This document shows, in pieces, positions 12,801 to 24,642 of a DNA stretch of 64,000 nucleotides. The stretch spans positions 13,950,318 to 14,014,317 of the forward strand of contig NC_133301.1 in the NCBI RefSeq assembly GCF_005239225.2, written 5' to 3'. The DNA comes from Populus alba. Its lineage: Eukaryota > Streptophyta > Magnoliopsida > Malpighiales > Salicaceae. The notes beneath the pieces are model-generated. The model worked only from the letters and a program-made list of their open reading frames with translations, was not told the DNA's origin and did no database searches. The translations under genes and the position numbers were made by a program. The stretch's first letter is position 1, and every line of letters starts with the position of its first letter.

Positions 12801-13100
12801 AAATCAACCAATCAATCATTTTGTAATAATAATAAAAAAATAACGAAATAACTGAAGAAAAAGCCGAACCTGCTTGTCCATATCAGGGAAAATAGCGGCG
12901 AGCTGTTCGATCAAAGTCGAAGAAGATGAAGAAGAAGAACCGAAATTAAACGAAGGCGGATTGGAAGCAAGGGTATTCGATCTAGGAGGAGAAAAACGAA
13001 CAGGAGAGGAAGAAGAACAACGGATTCTTTTCGACACAGGTGGGCTAGTAACAGTCAGTTCTTCAAAGAAAGATCTCTTCCCGCACACTATTGCAGACAT
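9884..13100 (-). CDS. CUE-domain (ubiquitin-binding) protein with C-terminal coiled coil; frame broken at exon 2 as sequenced
   Basis: Exons (minus strand): 12870-13100, 12163-12312, 10418-10635, 10113-10286, 9884-9970. They encode about 285 residues if the frame is continuous. A Ser-rich N-terminus (SKRIRCSSSSPVRFSPPRS) leads into a CUE-type helix set (LIEQLAAIFPDMDKQ, then EECGDDLDSAIRSLNDLRLGS), a conserved middle (EWVELFVREMMSASNIDDAR) and a Gln/Glu-rich coiled coil ending LHLKQAQQ...FHPDVF. This matches the plant 'ubiquitin system component Cue' family (Arabidopsis At5g32440 type). Introns 2 to 4 join in exact phase. Intron 1 does not. Exon 1 ends in phase 0 after CAG, while exon 2 from its only good acceptor (AG at 12313-12314 on the plus map) needs one extra base to read the family sequence. 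A run of five A at 12299-12303 sits at the break. This is an assembly or sequencing indel, an allele-specific frameshift or unusual splicing. The function is inferred from the domain. Confidence 0.8.
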
Positions 13101-13134
13101 AGTGTTTTTTCCTCCTGATCAAAATTATAAAGAT

Positions 13135-13175
13135 CTCTCCTTTCTCTCTCTCTCTCTCTCTCTATCTATCTCTCT
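13135..13175. repeat. CT-rich microsatellite in the CUE-gene leader
   Basis: A run of TC dinucleotides grading into TATC lies 35-75 bp upstream of the CUE-gene ATG, probably in its 5' UTR. Read on the transcript it is GA-rich. Confidence 0.75.
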
Positions 13176-14934
13176 GCTTAATCCCTGATTTCCTGTTCAT
13201 ACAGCACCAAATCCTCGAAATTGAGTGCTTACAGACGCCGATTTCGATGAATCCGATTGATTTCAATCTACAATTTATGTTTGATCGATTGATTTTGGGT
13301 TTTCAATGAAAACTAGGGTTTCTCTTATTTTTTTCGGGTTTCTATCTACCTAATCTGCTTCTGATTTTCGCTAGTGCTGCTTCGTATTCATGGCCGAAAG
13401 GCAAAGGTGGAAGGTGCCAAGGTGGTGTGCTTTTTGGGTTATTTTATAAAAGGAAAGGGTAAACTGCATTTGTACCCCTATAGATTTACAAATGTCTTAT
13501 TATCATCCATATAGTCTTACGTTTTCTAACATAGCCCTTATGATTTTCAAAAAGTTATCTTATTATTTACTTAGTACTAACCCTTACAACTACAGAAGAA
13601 CAATATTTAATTAGTTTAGTTTTCAATTCTGGATTTTGATTTTTTCTTAGATTTATTTTTTTGTGAGGTAATATAATAAATTATAGATTGGAGAGGAAAT
13701 AATAAAATAAAAGTGATAAAAAATAAAATAAAACATGATATTAAGTAAGAATTAATTTGGATTTGACTCTTTTTAAATTAACAGTAATATGATATATCAT
13801 GTTAAGAATATCTGGATTATTAATTTGAATTTTAATATTTATGATTTTGTTTCATTCAATTGGTGAGTAATTATAATTTTTTTTAAAAAAAATTTGGTTG
13901 TTATTTTTATATATATAAATCCAGGCTATTGATTTAAAATGAATTATTTGAATTTAACTGCCATGATATTTATAATATTACCCGTGACCTGAAAGGAGAT
14001 GAAATTCAAATTAATTAGTTTCCAAGAAAGGGTGAAATTGATACTTTATTGAAAATATAGGAGTAAAATGGGGAATTTCAAAGTATATGGGATAGAAGAA
14101 GAGCGAAAGTAAAGTTAACGGAAAGGGCAAGGATACGCAATGGATAAGTGGATTGTGGAGACGATGGGAGAAGGTATGGACTTGAATAAGTTTTCACCTT
14201 TTTTAGACGGCGGTTGGGCGGTGAGATATCCGTTAGGGCCAGCTGGTGATGGCCATGTCGGTGTTTGGGCTTTTACTTTGATGGGGTCATTCGGCCTTAT
14301 AAACTTTCATACAAGAACCCAACTACTTCTTATTTTACGATATTGGCCTTGTTAATAAATCATGAACTCCACCACTTTTAATTCTTATCCTTTCCAAACT
14401 TATTTAGGAAAAAAACACTTATTACCATTTTTTTTTATTTTAAGTAAAAAAATTAAACAAACTTTATCTAATTTAATAAGTATAAAATATATTATTAATT
14501 TCAATATAAAGGTAAATATGACATATTTATTATGATGGTAAATTGGTGGCATCATGATATTCCATGGTAATTGTCATGGTAAATAAAATAATATGATAAT
14601 GATTGATATGATGCTAATAATGATGATAAAGTTTAGAATAATAGTAAATTAAAAAATATTGTTATTTTATTAATAAATAATGATAATTATAGTAAGTGAT
14701 GATAGTATGATAAAGGTGGTTGATGATAACAAAAATTTAAATATATCTTGCAAAAGATATTAACAAAAAAACTAAAAGAGGAGAGGGTATATAAATCATT
14801 ATTCACTGCAAATGGTGTTTTTTTCCCTTTTTGTTTCCTTTTTATTTGGTTTTTATTTTAATTCAATTTCATTGGTCAGAATTATATTTATTAGAAATTA
14901 AACTTGATTATATTTTTAATTTATTTTATGAGGT

Positions 14935-15480
14935 TATCTCGGTTTCATGATTTAAACTGCAAGTTTTACGAGTTAATTCAAGTTTTTTATTTTTTATTTT
15001 CTTAGTTGAAATTTTTTTCTTCTTAATTTCACTTTTAAACATTAAGTTGATTGAAAATTAGGTTTAGTGATTTGTTTTGATTTGCTTTTTATAAGTTGTT
15101 TTTTTTTGTTTCCTTTTCAATCTATTTCTCAATTTCAATTAACTTTCTTCAACATTAAATTTATCAAGTATCGGACTTCATATTTTTTTTTTAATTTACT
15201 TTTTATAAGGTATTTCATGACTTAGGGTTGCGAGTTTGACGAGTTAACTCGGTTAATTCGAGTTTTTTATTTTTATTTTTTTAATTGATTTTTTTTAATT
15301 TCATTATTTAGCATTAGATAGAGTGAAAATTCGGCTTCACAATTCGAATTGATTTCTATGAAGTTATTTTCATTTCACGACTTGGGTAACTAGTTTTGTT
15401 GATTAATTTAAGTTGATTCATGATTTTTTTTTCATTTTATAATTATTTTTTCAATATTTTTTTAACCCTAAATTGATTAA
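14935..15480 (-). repeat. A-rich dispersed repeat, two to three adjacent degenerate units
   Basis: Read on the minus strand, each unit has the order: an AACTCG/ACTTG word, an AAATCATGAAA-like word, then GAGATAACCTCATAAA and an A-rich tail. The units start near 15440, 15260 and 14990. The same wording recurs on the plus strand at 33940-34230 and 42740-43400, so this is one dispersed family. Confidence 0.5.
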
Positions 15481-18139
15481 GAAAATAATCATAAATTGAA
15501 TAGACGCATGTCAACATAAACTCACTTACCCAAGCCTTAAACAACACCGTATATCAGATTTTATACACCGTAATAAGTTGCAAGATTGATCTATTTCATT
15601 ATTGTGCGACAACTTTTCAAAGAACTCTAGAAATTTTGGGTTTTTTTTTTTTCCCAAAATGATTCACGAACGCATTCAGATTAATTTATTTAAAAAATGC
15701 ATTATATATAAAGCAAAACCTGTAGTTCATGCAGCAGATTACCATTGCTCCAAGGCTGAAGTCTCCAAGTCTACATGTCCTAAAGTACTAAATGATTGTA
15801 TGAAGATTTTCTTGGTCTTGTGTTATCTATGAATATACATATAAATTAAATAATAGATCCAATCTTTGACCAGCCAAAAAGTTGAGGAATTTTGCTTCCC
15901 ATGGCATTCCTTTGATGATATGATCACATGTTGTAACCCACAACCTGGCCACCAACTGGGTTTTAACTCAAAAGAGGCGTGGATCACCGAAAGCAACATA
16001 CAGTTGAATTACATATGGGAAAAAAGGAAGAACAATGATAGGAGGATATAACTCCAATGATAGCACACATTTCCCTTGCATTACATCGACAGCACACTTT
16101 TCTTAACCAGTTGAAAACTGATTTCTTGGCTTCCAAAGTTGTGTGCAGTCATGTCAATCTGGTTTGGTTCCCTTTCTAACCAGATATCCACCAACGAGAT
16201 CCTCAGAAGAACCATGTTGCACAGATACAGAAGGAAGAGAATTACCATCAATGGTAGCTCAGAGATAATGCAGCACCAGTACTTTCTGTTTGCAGCTCGT
16301 GTTCATGGAGATAGGGTTTGATGGCTTAATGGGGAGTTTCGATATCTTTTTGGGCCCTAGACGATGCTGAAAATCTGCCCATTTAGCAAATGGTCCATCT
16401 CAAAAGGCGTATACGGTGAAATGGTTGGCAGAGCAACACCTCTCCTCGAAAATATATGCTTCTGGCTCTTTTTCTGCACTAATTTTATAGGTTTTAAAAT
16501 TAATAACTATATAAATCTTTAGTAATTCTTTAAAAGGTTTTGAATTCATGATTATTAAAAATAAATTTAAAATTTAACCAATTCAATCGCAAAATTCCAT
16601 ATGCCTTGTTTGCTAAAATGACGATCTTGAGTGGGCTACGCTAGCAAGTAGAAGTGTTTTCTGTCTAAATCTCCAATCTATGTGGTGGTGAGGGGTCCTA
16701 AAGTGGGTCAATAGACGTAGTGGGGGCAATGGGCATCTCTTTTTCTCCAACAAGGATGTCGTCAAGTTGCAGGCAGAGTGTAGAAAAAAGAATAGGATCT
16801 CACGTTGCTTTTCATCGTCCAAAGCATCCATCCATCATAGAGAGCAGTAACATTTTGTTAAATGGTTGTTGATGAAATGACCTCTCACCAAGCACCCCCT
16901 CTCCCTCCCCCACTCCTTTTAAAATAGATACCCACCACCTCTAACAAGCCTCCTATGGCCTCCACCCTCCATCAACGTAGGAATATATATATCTCTCTAC
17001 AATCTCGTGGTCTAGAGAGAGAGTGTGTGCGATGGGATTGCACTCAATTATGCTCCTTGACTATCTTTGCTTTGACCAAACAATAATACAGGCCAAGAAT
17101 TTTTTGATTAATTTTGATTGTTTTTGACCCTCTACTAGCAAACCTTTTATCATTTTTTTTAAACCCGTCCCCCACACACAACTTGATTCGCGGATTAGAC
17201 CGGATGATTATTTGTAAAATTAAAAAGAATAACTAACTTGGTATGAATATAGTTTAAAAATTCAAATTAATTCATAATCAGACAGCTAAAAAAAAAAAAC
17301 AGAGTAAAAACCTATTGATATTTTTTTTCTTTCAAAATGAAAAGGAATTTAAAAAACCATTAATAAAATTACATTTATTCATGTTAAGATAGGTCAATAC
17401 ATCAAATTTATAATATAAAATTTGTTTTATATTAACTCGAGTTGAACCATGTTTAAAAACTATGCTTCCAAAAACTAAATCAATCTTAGTGCTAATCTTC
17501 TTGCATGGAAACCTGCATCTTTAAGCTCCTCATGTTCACTAAGATACTCCAAAGCATATCTAATGTACCACCGTTGTCTCCCACATTAATTATGTCAAAC
17601 CAAAAACGAAATAAAAATATCATTATTTAATAATGGATTTAGGTTTGGATGATAAATTATAATATCTAATTATAAAAGACTTAATTAAAATATGTGAAAC
17701 CTAATACATTAATTATCATATATTTATTCACCAAACATGTAAGACTGCTCTACAATATACCATCCCTATTTCTATTGAAATCAAAACAATTATGTCCTTA
17801 TTATTAGATTGAACGTTAGATGAGATTGAATTAGACTATTTTTAACTCAATACATGTTCTTATAACATTTTAGTCCTTATTAATAATCTTTTTGGTCCTA
17901 AAGTTTTATGGTATGTATAGTTTAGTTTCTAGATAAAAAAATGTTTTTGGAAATATATAAGCCCCTAAATGTAAATACTCACTTTAATAAAATTGATCAA
18001 ATTCTACTCTATAAAGCTAAAAAAAATAATGATTTTTGTCCCATGATATTAGACAAGCTAGTTCAACCACGAAGTTAGGACAATATTTTTACTTTGAGAA
18101 TAATTTTAGACATGATAAGAATCATATCTTTATCTTGTC

Positions 18140-18345
18140 AGCTGTGTATTTAAAAATATATTTTAACTGCTTTTTTAAAATACTTTTCAATCAAAAAAAG
18201 TATGTTAATAATATTTTTTTATTTTTTAAAAATTATTTTTAAAATTAATATATTAAAATGATTTGAAAACATAAAAATATATTAATTTAAAATAAAATAA
18301 AATTTAAATTTTTTTAATAAATATACACAATACCAAACACGAGAA
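18140..18345. mobile_element. MITE-like element, copy C
   Basis: It shares the core of copy A (AATAATATTTTTTTATTTTT, then AAATTATTTTTAAAATTAATA and ATTAAAATGATTTGAAAACAT) and ends near ACCAAACAC. It is degenerate. Confidence 0.5.
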
Positions 18346-18949
18346 AGTAACTAAATATATTCTATCATGTCTTGTCCAACGTGCGAAACGTATAATCTAA
18401 AAGCATAAACATTAGAAGTACAGAAATATGCATGGCGAGAGCAAGCTTTCAAAAGAATCTCTCATATATTTTTATTTTTCTTCCCAATTAGGTCCTCATT
18501 TCAGCAAGAAATTTATTCTTTTGGAAAAATATATGTGGAAATATATATTGGTATGTGCTATAAAAATCCAATTGATTGACAGACATTAACTAGCTGGTAG
18601 AGTCTTTTGGAGACCGTCAATGGAAATTTCCCTTCACAACTTTCAAGCAGTTTTTGAAAATTAAAATAAAGGAATATATGAGTTGACAAAAAAAAAATTA
18701 AAAAACCTTTCCTTTTCATTTGATTTTGATGAGCCCACAAGATTGAACAAAATATATATCATAATTACTCTTGTTTCATGATTATACTAAAATAGTTTCA
18801 CTTTAAAATCATGATTTCATATGTATTTTTTTTTAAAAATTAATTTATATTTATGTGTCTCATTTCTTGAGACAAATAGTAACATTCGAGGGGAAATTAT
18901 GAATCTTCTTCAATGCAAAGCACAACATTTGTGGCAGTTATTTTCAGCT

Positions 18950-19150
18950 TATTGGTGTGTATTTCAAATTTGATGTTTTTTAAAAGTATTTTTAATTTGA
19001 TAATATATTAAAATATTTTTTTTCAGATTTTTTTATATTATTATATCAAAATCATAAAAAATCTAGAAAAAAATTAATTTAATATCTTTTCAAATAAAAC
19101 ATATTTTAAAAATACATCTAAAAACAAAAATTATTACACTCCTAAAAGTA
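18950..19150. mobile_element. MITE-like element, copy D
   Basis: This is a degenerate relative of the same family, with AAAAGTATTTTTAATTTGATA and ATATCAAAATCATAAAAAATC words. A second partial copy may follow to about 19310, ending near TTACCAAACATAACA. Confidence 0.4.
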
Positions 19151-19705
19151 CTGTAATGTTCATTTTTAAAATATAAATAATAAACAATGTTTATATAAAA
19201 AATATTTTTTATATCAAATATTAAAAAAAATTAAAAAAATTAATTTAATATTTTTTCAAAAAAAAACAAAAAACAGGGGTTTAATCATGTTACCAAACAT
19301 AACATTAAAAAACAGTAAAGATTCTATTTATATATAAAAAATAATATAGAAAGCCATGCCAAAGTCTCTATGGACATAGCCTATGTTAGGAATACCTTGT
19401 CTGCTTGTCATACATGGCGACTTTTGATAGTTAGAGAGAGGCAATTCCCATCCCCCACACAAAAGCTTGTGGGAAAAAGTTCTATTTGTACACACTGCGA
19501 TGATGGCGATGATGATGCCTGCAATCTCCAACAGGAGCAACAAGACCAGCTCTAACACAAACAATAACAGCATCAACATATTTCAATTCCTTTCTTTCCT
19601 CTTCACAGTTCCATTTCCCTCTTCCTGTCTCTCTCTCCCTCTCACTTTCTTTGTCTTCTGTTACTAATTCTCTCTTCATCAGTTTACTCATCACATGACA
19701 TAACC

Positions 19706-19765
19706 ATGACCAATCCCTACTCGCCTGTCTATCACATCCCATGCAAGTATAGTGACAACCCATGA
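19706..19765 (+). promoter_or_regulatory. Upstream open reading frame in the kinase leader (19 codons)
   Basis: An ATG at 19706 opens a 19-codon frame that stops at 19763-19765, 46 bases before the kinase ATG. Two minimal uORFs flank it: ATG ACA TAA at about 19695 and ATG ATA TAA at 19762-19770, the latter overlapping its stop. If the leader extends this far upstream, these should reduce translation of the kinase. The transcription start is not known. Confidence 0.4.
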
Positions 19766-19811
19766 TATAAAATTGGAAAACAAGAAGCCAACAAGGAAAC
19801 TAAACAAAGTT

Positions 19812-22800
19812 ATGGAGAGCAAGTGCGGTTGCTGGCCTGTCTTAAAGCGTGGGGTTAGAGGTTCTCGCAAGTCCTCTGCCTCTAGAGATTCTGCTAACTC
19901 TATCCCTCGTACTAGTCTTGTTTATGATGCAGGTGTGTCTTGTAGCTTTTCATTTCTTTTGTGATTTTGATCTCAAATTGTTGATTCTAGGTGTGTATCA
20001 AAGTGTTCCATGCTTATTTTCTAATGGTCTTCTCTGTTTTGATTCTATGATGTTGATTTATTGTGCTATTTGATCACTATAGACTATGTAGTTGGATTCT
20101 AAAAGCGGTCGAAAGTTAGCTCTTTTTGTTGAAGTTTTGAAATTTGAGCTCAAAATAATCTCAACCGGCTTTCTTGTATTCTGTAAAATTATGGTAAGCT
20201 TGATATTAAGACAACAGATCTTAAGATGGGTTTTTTTGTTGATTCTTTTTCAAAGATCAACTTCTTGATTTGCCGGAACTAGGAAATGCAAGTTCTATTT
20301 TCAATTCACAAGGTTATAATGATCGAAAACTTGACAAAAATCTCTTATTTACGAGTCACAAAACAGAATTTGAGTTTCTCCTGCTTTGCTCAAGATGAAT
20401 TTTGTATTCCAAATTCCAATGCTCTTTGTACTCAAAACCAATCAAACTGGTAATAAAGTATGTAACTTGTGAATGAAAGAGGGGTCTCACTTTGATTCTG
20501 GTGATGCAGCTACTGAAACAAGATATCTAAATGCAAGCAATCGAGAGTTATGTGCTCCTAATGAAGCTCAACTATCCTTTGACAATCCTCATCCACCACC
20601 CACAGATAACAAATCTCCATGCCAGTCACTTCAGTTTACTTTTCAAGAACTAAAATCAGCAACCGGGAATTTTAGGCCTGATAGCATTCTTGGAGAGGGC
20701 GGATTTGGATACGTGTTTAAAGGATGGATAGAGGAGAATGGGACAGCACCAGCAAAACCTGGGTCAGGAATCACAGTTGCGGTGAAGAGTTTAAAGCCAG
20801 ATGGTCTTCAAGGCCATAGAGAATGGGTGGTTAGTAGAATATCTGCTTTCATAGGGTTAGTAGATTGATGTCAGGGGGTTAGTAGATTGATTTCAGAAAG
20901 AAATTGTTGTGTGGATGGGTAGAAGTAAGAGTGTGACATCATGACAATTTACCTTATTGCAGGCTGAAGTTGATTTTCTTGGACAACTTCACCATCCTAA
21001 TCTTGTTAAGCTTATTGGTTACTGCATTGAGGATGATCAGCGGCTTCTTGTTTATGAGTTTATGACACGAGGAAGTCTTGAAAATCATCTTTTTAGAAGT
21101 AAGTCTTAAAAATTTCCTTGCCTTTTCTCTGTTTTCATATAATCATATCTCTATGGAAGATCACTATTTCTATTTCAGAATCTTCCTACTAAATGGTTAT
21201 AGGCTTAGTTTTCCATCATATGATACATGGAGGATTGTTTTCTCTCCTTTGAAATCCATTTCTCCTTGTTCTTTCTGCCATTTTTTCTCCTATTATTGTG
21301 TGGCTAAAGTTAAACTAGCTAATAATGTCATGATGTGAATAGACTTGTTGCGTAGCCTCGGAAGACGTCCATTTTATTTATTTTACCTTAGGACTGTGTA
21401 GCTTATAGGTTTTATTCTAGGATTCATAGTGATGGAAGGTTGCTTCTGCATCATTTTATTTGATCGAGTTTCATACTGAGTTTTTATCAGTTATTTGTTT
21501 TGTCATGGAAATTGGAAAGGAAAGCACCAGTGACAAAGCTGGTCTAAATTTATCTCACAGTGAATGTATGATTTACTGATGTTATCGATGTTTTTAAAAA
21601 AATCTTGATGTTTTTTTTTTTAAAATTTTTTTTTTATTACTTGTTCATTTTCTAGTTTTATGAAGAAAATGCTGATGCTGAAATAATTTTTGAAGGGACA
21701 ATACCTCTTCCATGGTCCAACAGGATTAAGATTGCACTTGGAGCAGCAAAAGGGTTGGCCTTTCTCCACGGTGGTCCTGAACCAGTTATTTACAGGGATT
21801 TTAAGACATCAAACATTTTGCTTGACTCGGTATGTGGTGACCCATATCAATTAATGGTTGTATTGAATCTTTTTCTTGACTGAAGTCCTAATATGGAAAT
21901 TCTTTTACAGGAATATACTGCAAAGCTTTCAGATTTTGGTCTAGCAAAAGCTGGGCCTCAAGGGGACAAAACTCATGTTTCTACCAGGGTTGTTGGGACA
22001 TATGGCTATGCTGCTCCAGAGTATGTGATGACAGGTATGGAAGCTGTAATATCTAGTTCGGACCAAACTCTTTTGAAATTATCACTGGTTAGTCCTGCGT
22101 TTCCTCATGATACACAATCAACTAGAAAAACAAGTTTTACTTCCTATACAAAAGAGGAAAAGCATCAGCTGATGAATGAAACTTTGTCGAAGCATCTTCC
22201 TTTCTATTTTAGACCATAAGTGAATCATCGAATTGGAGGTTTAAATACATTACCAGATGGTACATGTCGATCCAACTATAACAAAAGCAGCTATGGAATT
22301 CATGTTTCAAGCTTGGATTCAGAGCCTGTCCTTGATGGGGATCTAACAAAATTGCACATTTGGCTCCTTTTTTTCCCAGGACACTTGACATCTAAGAGTG
22401 ATGTTTACAGCTTCGGAGTTGTGCTACTTGAGATTCTGACAGGTAGAAGATCAATGGACAAGAAGCGACCTAGTGGTGAACAGAATCTTGTTACATGGGC
22501 ACGGCCTTATTTAGCTGACAAGAGAAAGATGTACCAGCTAGTGGATCCCAGGTTGGAGCTAAATTACTCCCTTAAAGGGGCCCAGAAAGTTTCTCAGTTG
22601 GCTTTCAGCTGCCTCAGTAGAGATTCAAATTCCCGCCCCACAATGGATGAAGTTGTGAAAGTTCTCACTCCATTGCAAGATCTTAACGACCTTGCCATTT
22701 TATCATACCACTCTCGTTTGTCTCAACAAGGGAAGCGCAAGAAGAAGAGCGAAGGAACACAAAAGCATACCAATGTATCATCCAAAAGCATCAGAGATTC

Positions 22801-22834
22801 TCCCTTGAATACAGGCAAGCAGCGTTTTAGATAA
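19812..22834 (+). CDS. Receptor-like cytoplasmic kinase, subfamily VII (PBL34/35/36-like)
   Basis: Exons: 19812-19932, 20510-20829, 20963-21098, 21696-21829, 21911-22034, 22380-22834. All junctions are GT-AG and in phase, giving 429 residues. There is no extracellular or membrane segment. The N-terminus has a CGCW cluster near residue 5 that could be palmitoylated, and no MG myristoylation start. Kinase landmarks: glycine loop GEGGFGYV (102-109), catalytic Lys in VAVK (K133), catalytic loop YRDFKTSN with D227, DFG at 245-247, activation loop [17 protein letters not shown] (258-274) and [12 protein letters not shown]. Tyr in place of His in the HRD motif and [14 protein letters not shown] after the glycine loop are typical of RLCK-VII, closest by memory to PBL34/35/36. 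Such kinases relay signals from cell-surface receptors at the plasma membrane. The tail (residues 375-429) is basic. The family is certain; the orthologue is tentative. Confidence 0.95.
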
Positions 22835-24502
22835 AAGACAATGATCAATTCAATCTCCTTGATTGATTCGACTATCAAAAAAACAAAGGTCGGCATTCCG
22901 CCTTTGTATATTGGCTATTCTGAAGGGAATATTTGAAGTTTGTTGTATGACATTTGGGTGCTCTAAGATTTGCTGAAGCCGGAAATGCATATGAAGAACG
23001 GTAAATCAGCTTCTATAAAAACTTACATTAAGAGAGCTAACAATCAATTCGGACCCGCGAATTGCTGTTGCTGTAATAGAGATATAACTTGTAATCAGAT
23101 GAAACCTTCCACTTCTAAGATTTCTGTATGCTGCTGTCTGGATGTCAACTGTTTAAAGGTTTTGGAGGTGCACTATGACTTCATCAAAAGTATCTTTCAT
23201 TGATACAGAATTAATCTTCCAAAACGAAATTTTCAATCCCTGCCCGTTTTTGATCTTGCTTTAGTTGGGAACCACAAAAGACCTTTCTGTTGAATAAACC
23301 TTCTGCATCTCGTATCGATATGTTCTAATGGTTAGGTGATGAAAGTTCAACTGAAGTAGCTGGAATTTTCCGTGCAGCTCCTGCTTAGGGGACTTTGTAT
23401 CCCTGCTTAATAATGGGTGCAACCGTGCAGGCTCTAGCCTGGATTGGCTACAGAAGCTTGCAACTAAGCTTATCATAATCAAACTAGAATCTCATTTTGC
23501 TTTTAACTTACAATTCACAGAAAGGTTACAGTAAAGGTTTCAAATGACGTGCATTTTATCATACATGCATGCACTCACATTAGAATCTTATCTTGCTTTA
23601 ATTTATAATGCCAGTCATTTCTTAAAAGGATACAGTAAAAATTCTCTTTGCTATGCAACTCCTTTTTAGAATATGCTTGCCATCAGCAACGAACACCATG
23701 GCTCTACCTCCAAGTTGTCCATCTCTCTTTTTTGTATGAGAGCACTAAGGCCCCTTTTAGGGCTCTAATTTTCTTACTAAATAGCAATCACCCGCACTGT
23801 AAAAGTAATTATATAGTTACTCAAATCGAAGGCAGTCCGCATGTTAATTTGAAGCCAGCTAGGATACAACATCGAAGGACATAAAGTGAATCAGTTGCTA
23901 TCACTCAACTGATAGAATTTCAGCATTGATAATGTTCTCATGACTAGTTACCTCATATATATACGAGAAAATTTATGCTGCTAATACAATAACTATAGTA
24001 ATATGCTATTAGTTATTTCTTGAAATTCATTTGAAAAAGAGATAAAGATAAACAAACAAATCTTAGGCTGTTCAGAGCAAATGAAGAAATTGCGTGATTG
24101 GTATGTTACAGGGTTCAGGATCAGCACCTTACAATTTAGCCCAACTAATTGCATCATATATTTAGCCCAAAGTTTATTAGCCACAAATCCTCTCCGGGTC
24201 TCCCAATTCCAAACACGAATATCTCTTCTTTGGCTTCTAGCACTCCACTGCATGGTTCACTATTTTGCTTGACCTAGGAGGTGTGATGCAGTCTCTGAGA
24301 AGCTCAGTTAATCCAACTAGCCCATCACATTCACATCTCTATTTAGCTTTGAAATGTAGCAACACTTTCCCGAAGGCACAGTAATGCCTAGACAGACATG
24401 CCCGAACAACATAAAATTAAGCATGTTCATACCCTGTATATATATAGCCTAGTACTTGACACCATTCTTTCTCATTCAACAGTGTAACATCAATTATTAA
24501 GG

Positions 24503-24642
24503 GCTATTATCTTGAATAATTGCCTCTAAACTAGGTCATATAGTGTTTTCCCATATATAACCCTTTTCATATGCTATTATCTTGAATAATTGCCTCTAAA
24601 CTAGGTCATATAGTGTTTTCCCATATATAACCCTTTTCATAT
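24503..24642. repeat. Perfect 70-bp tandem duplication, two copies
   Basis: Bases 24503-24572 are repeated exactly as 24573-24642, beginning GCTATTATCTTGAATAATTG and ending CCCTTTTCATAT. With no visible difference between the copies, it is either very recent or an assembly artefact. Confidence 0.95.

Larger units (their letters stand above)
13180..19560. other. Intergenic region with repeats, no supported gene
   Basis: This contains AT-rich sequence, repeat fragments with the wording of 'gggtaaactgcatttgtacc' (about 13455), inverted copies of an A-rich dispersed repeat (14935-15480) and two MITE-like copies (about 18140-18345 and 18950-19150). Open frames at 14140, 15602, 15866, 16139 and 16613 (minus) have no family resemblance or splice support. 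A TATA-like stretch followed by a GA-rich leader occurs at about 16985-17030, without a recognisable gene. Confidence 0.5.

Noticed and set aside
16100..16330. Possible 3' coding exon on the minus strand (a frame ending GGYLVRKGTKPD)
   Set aside because: Only about 34 codons are open, no upstream exon in phase was found and no family is recognised.
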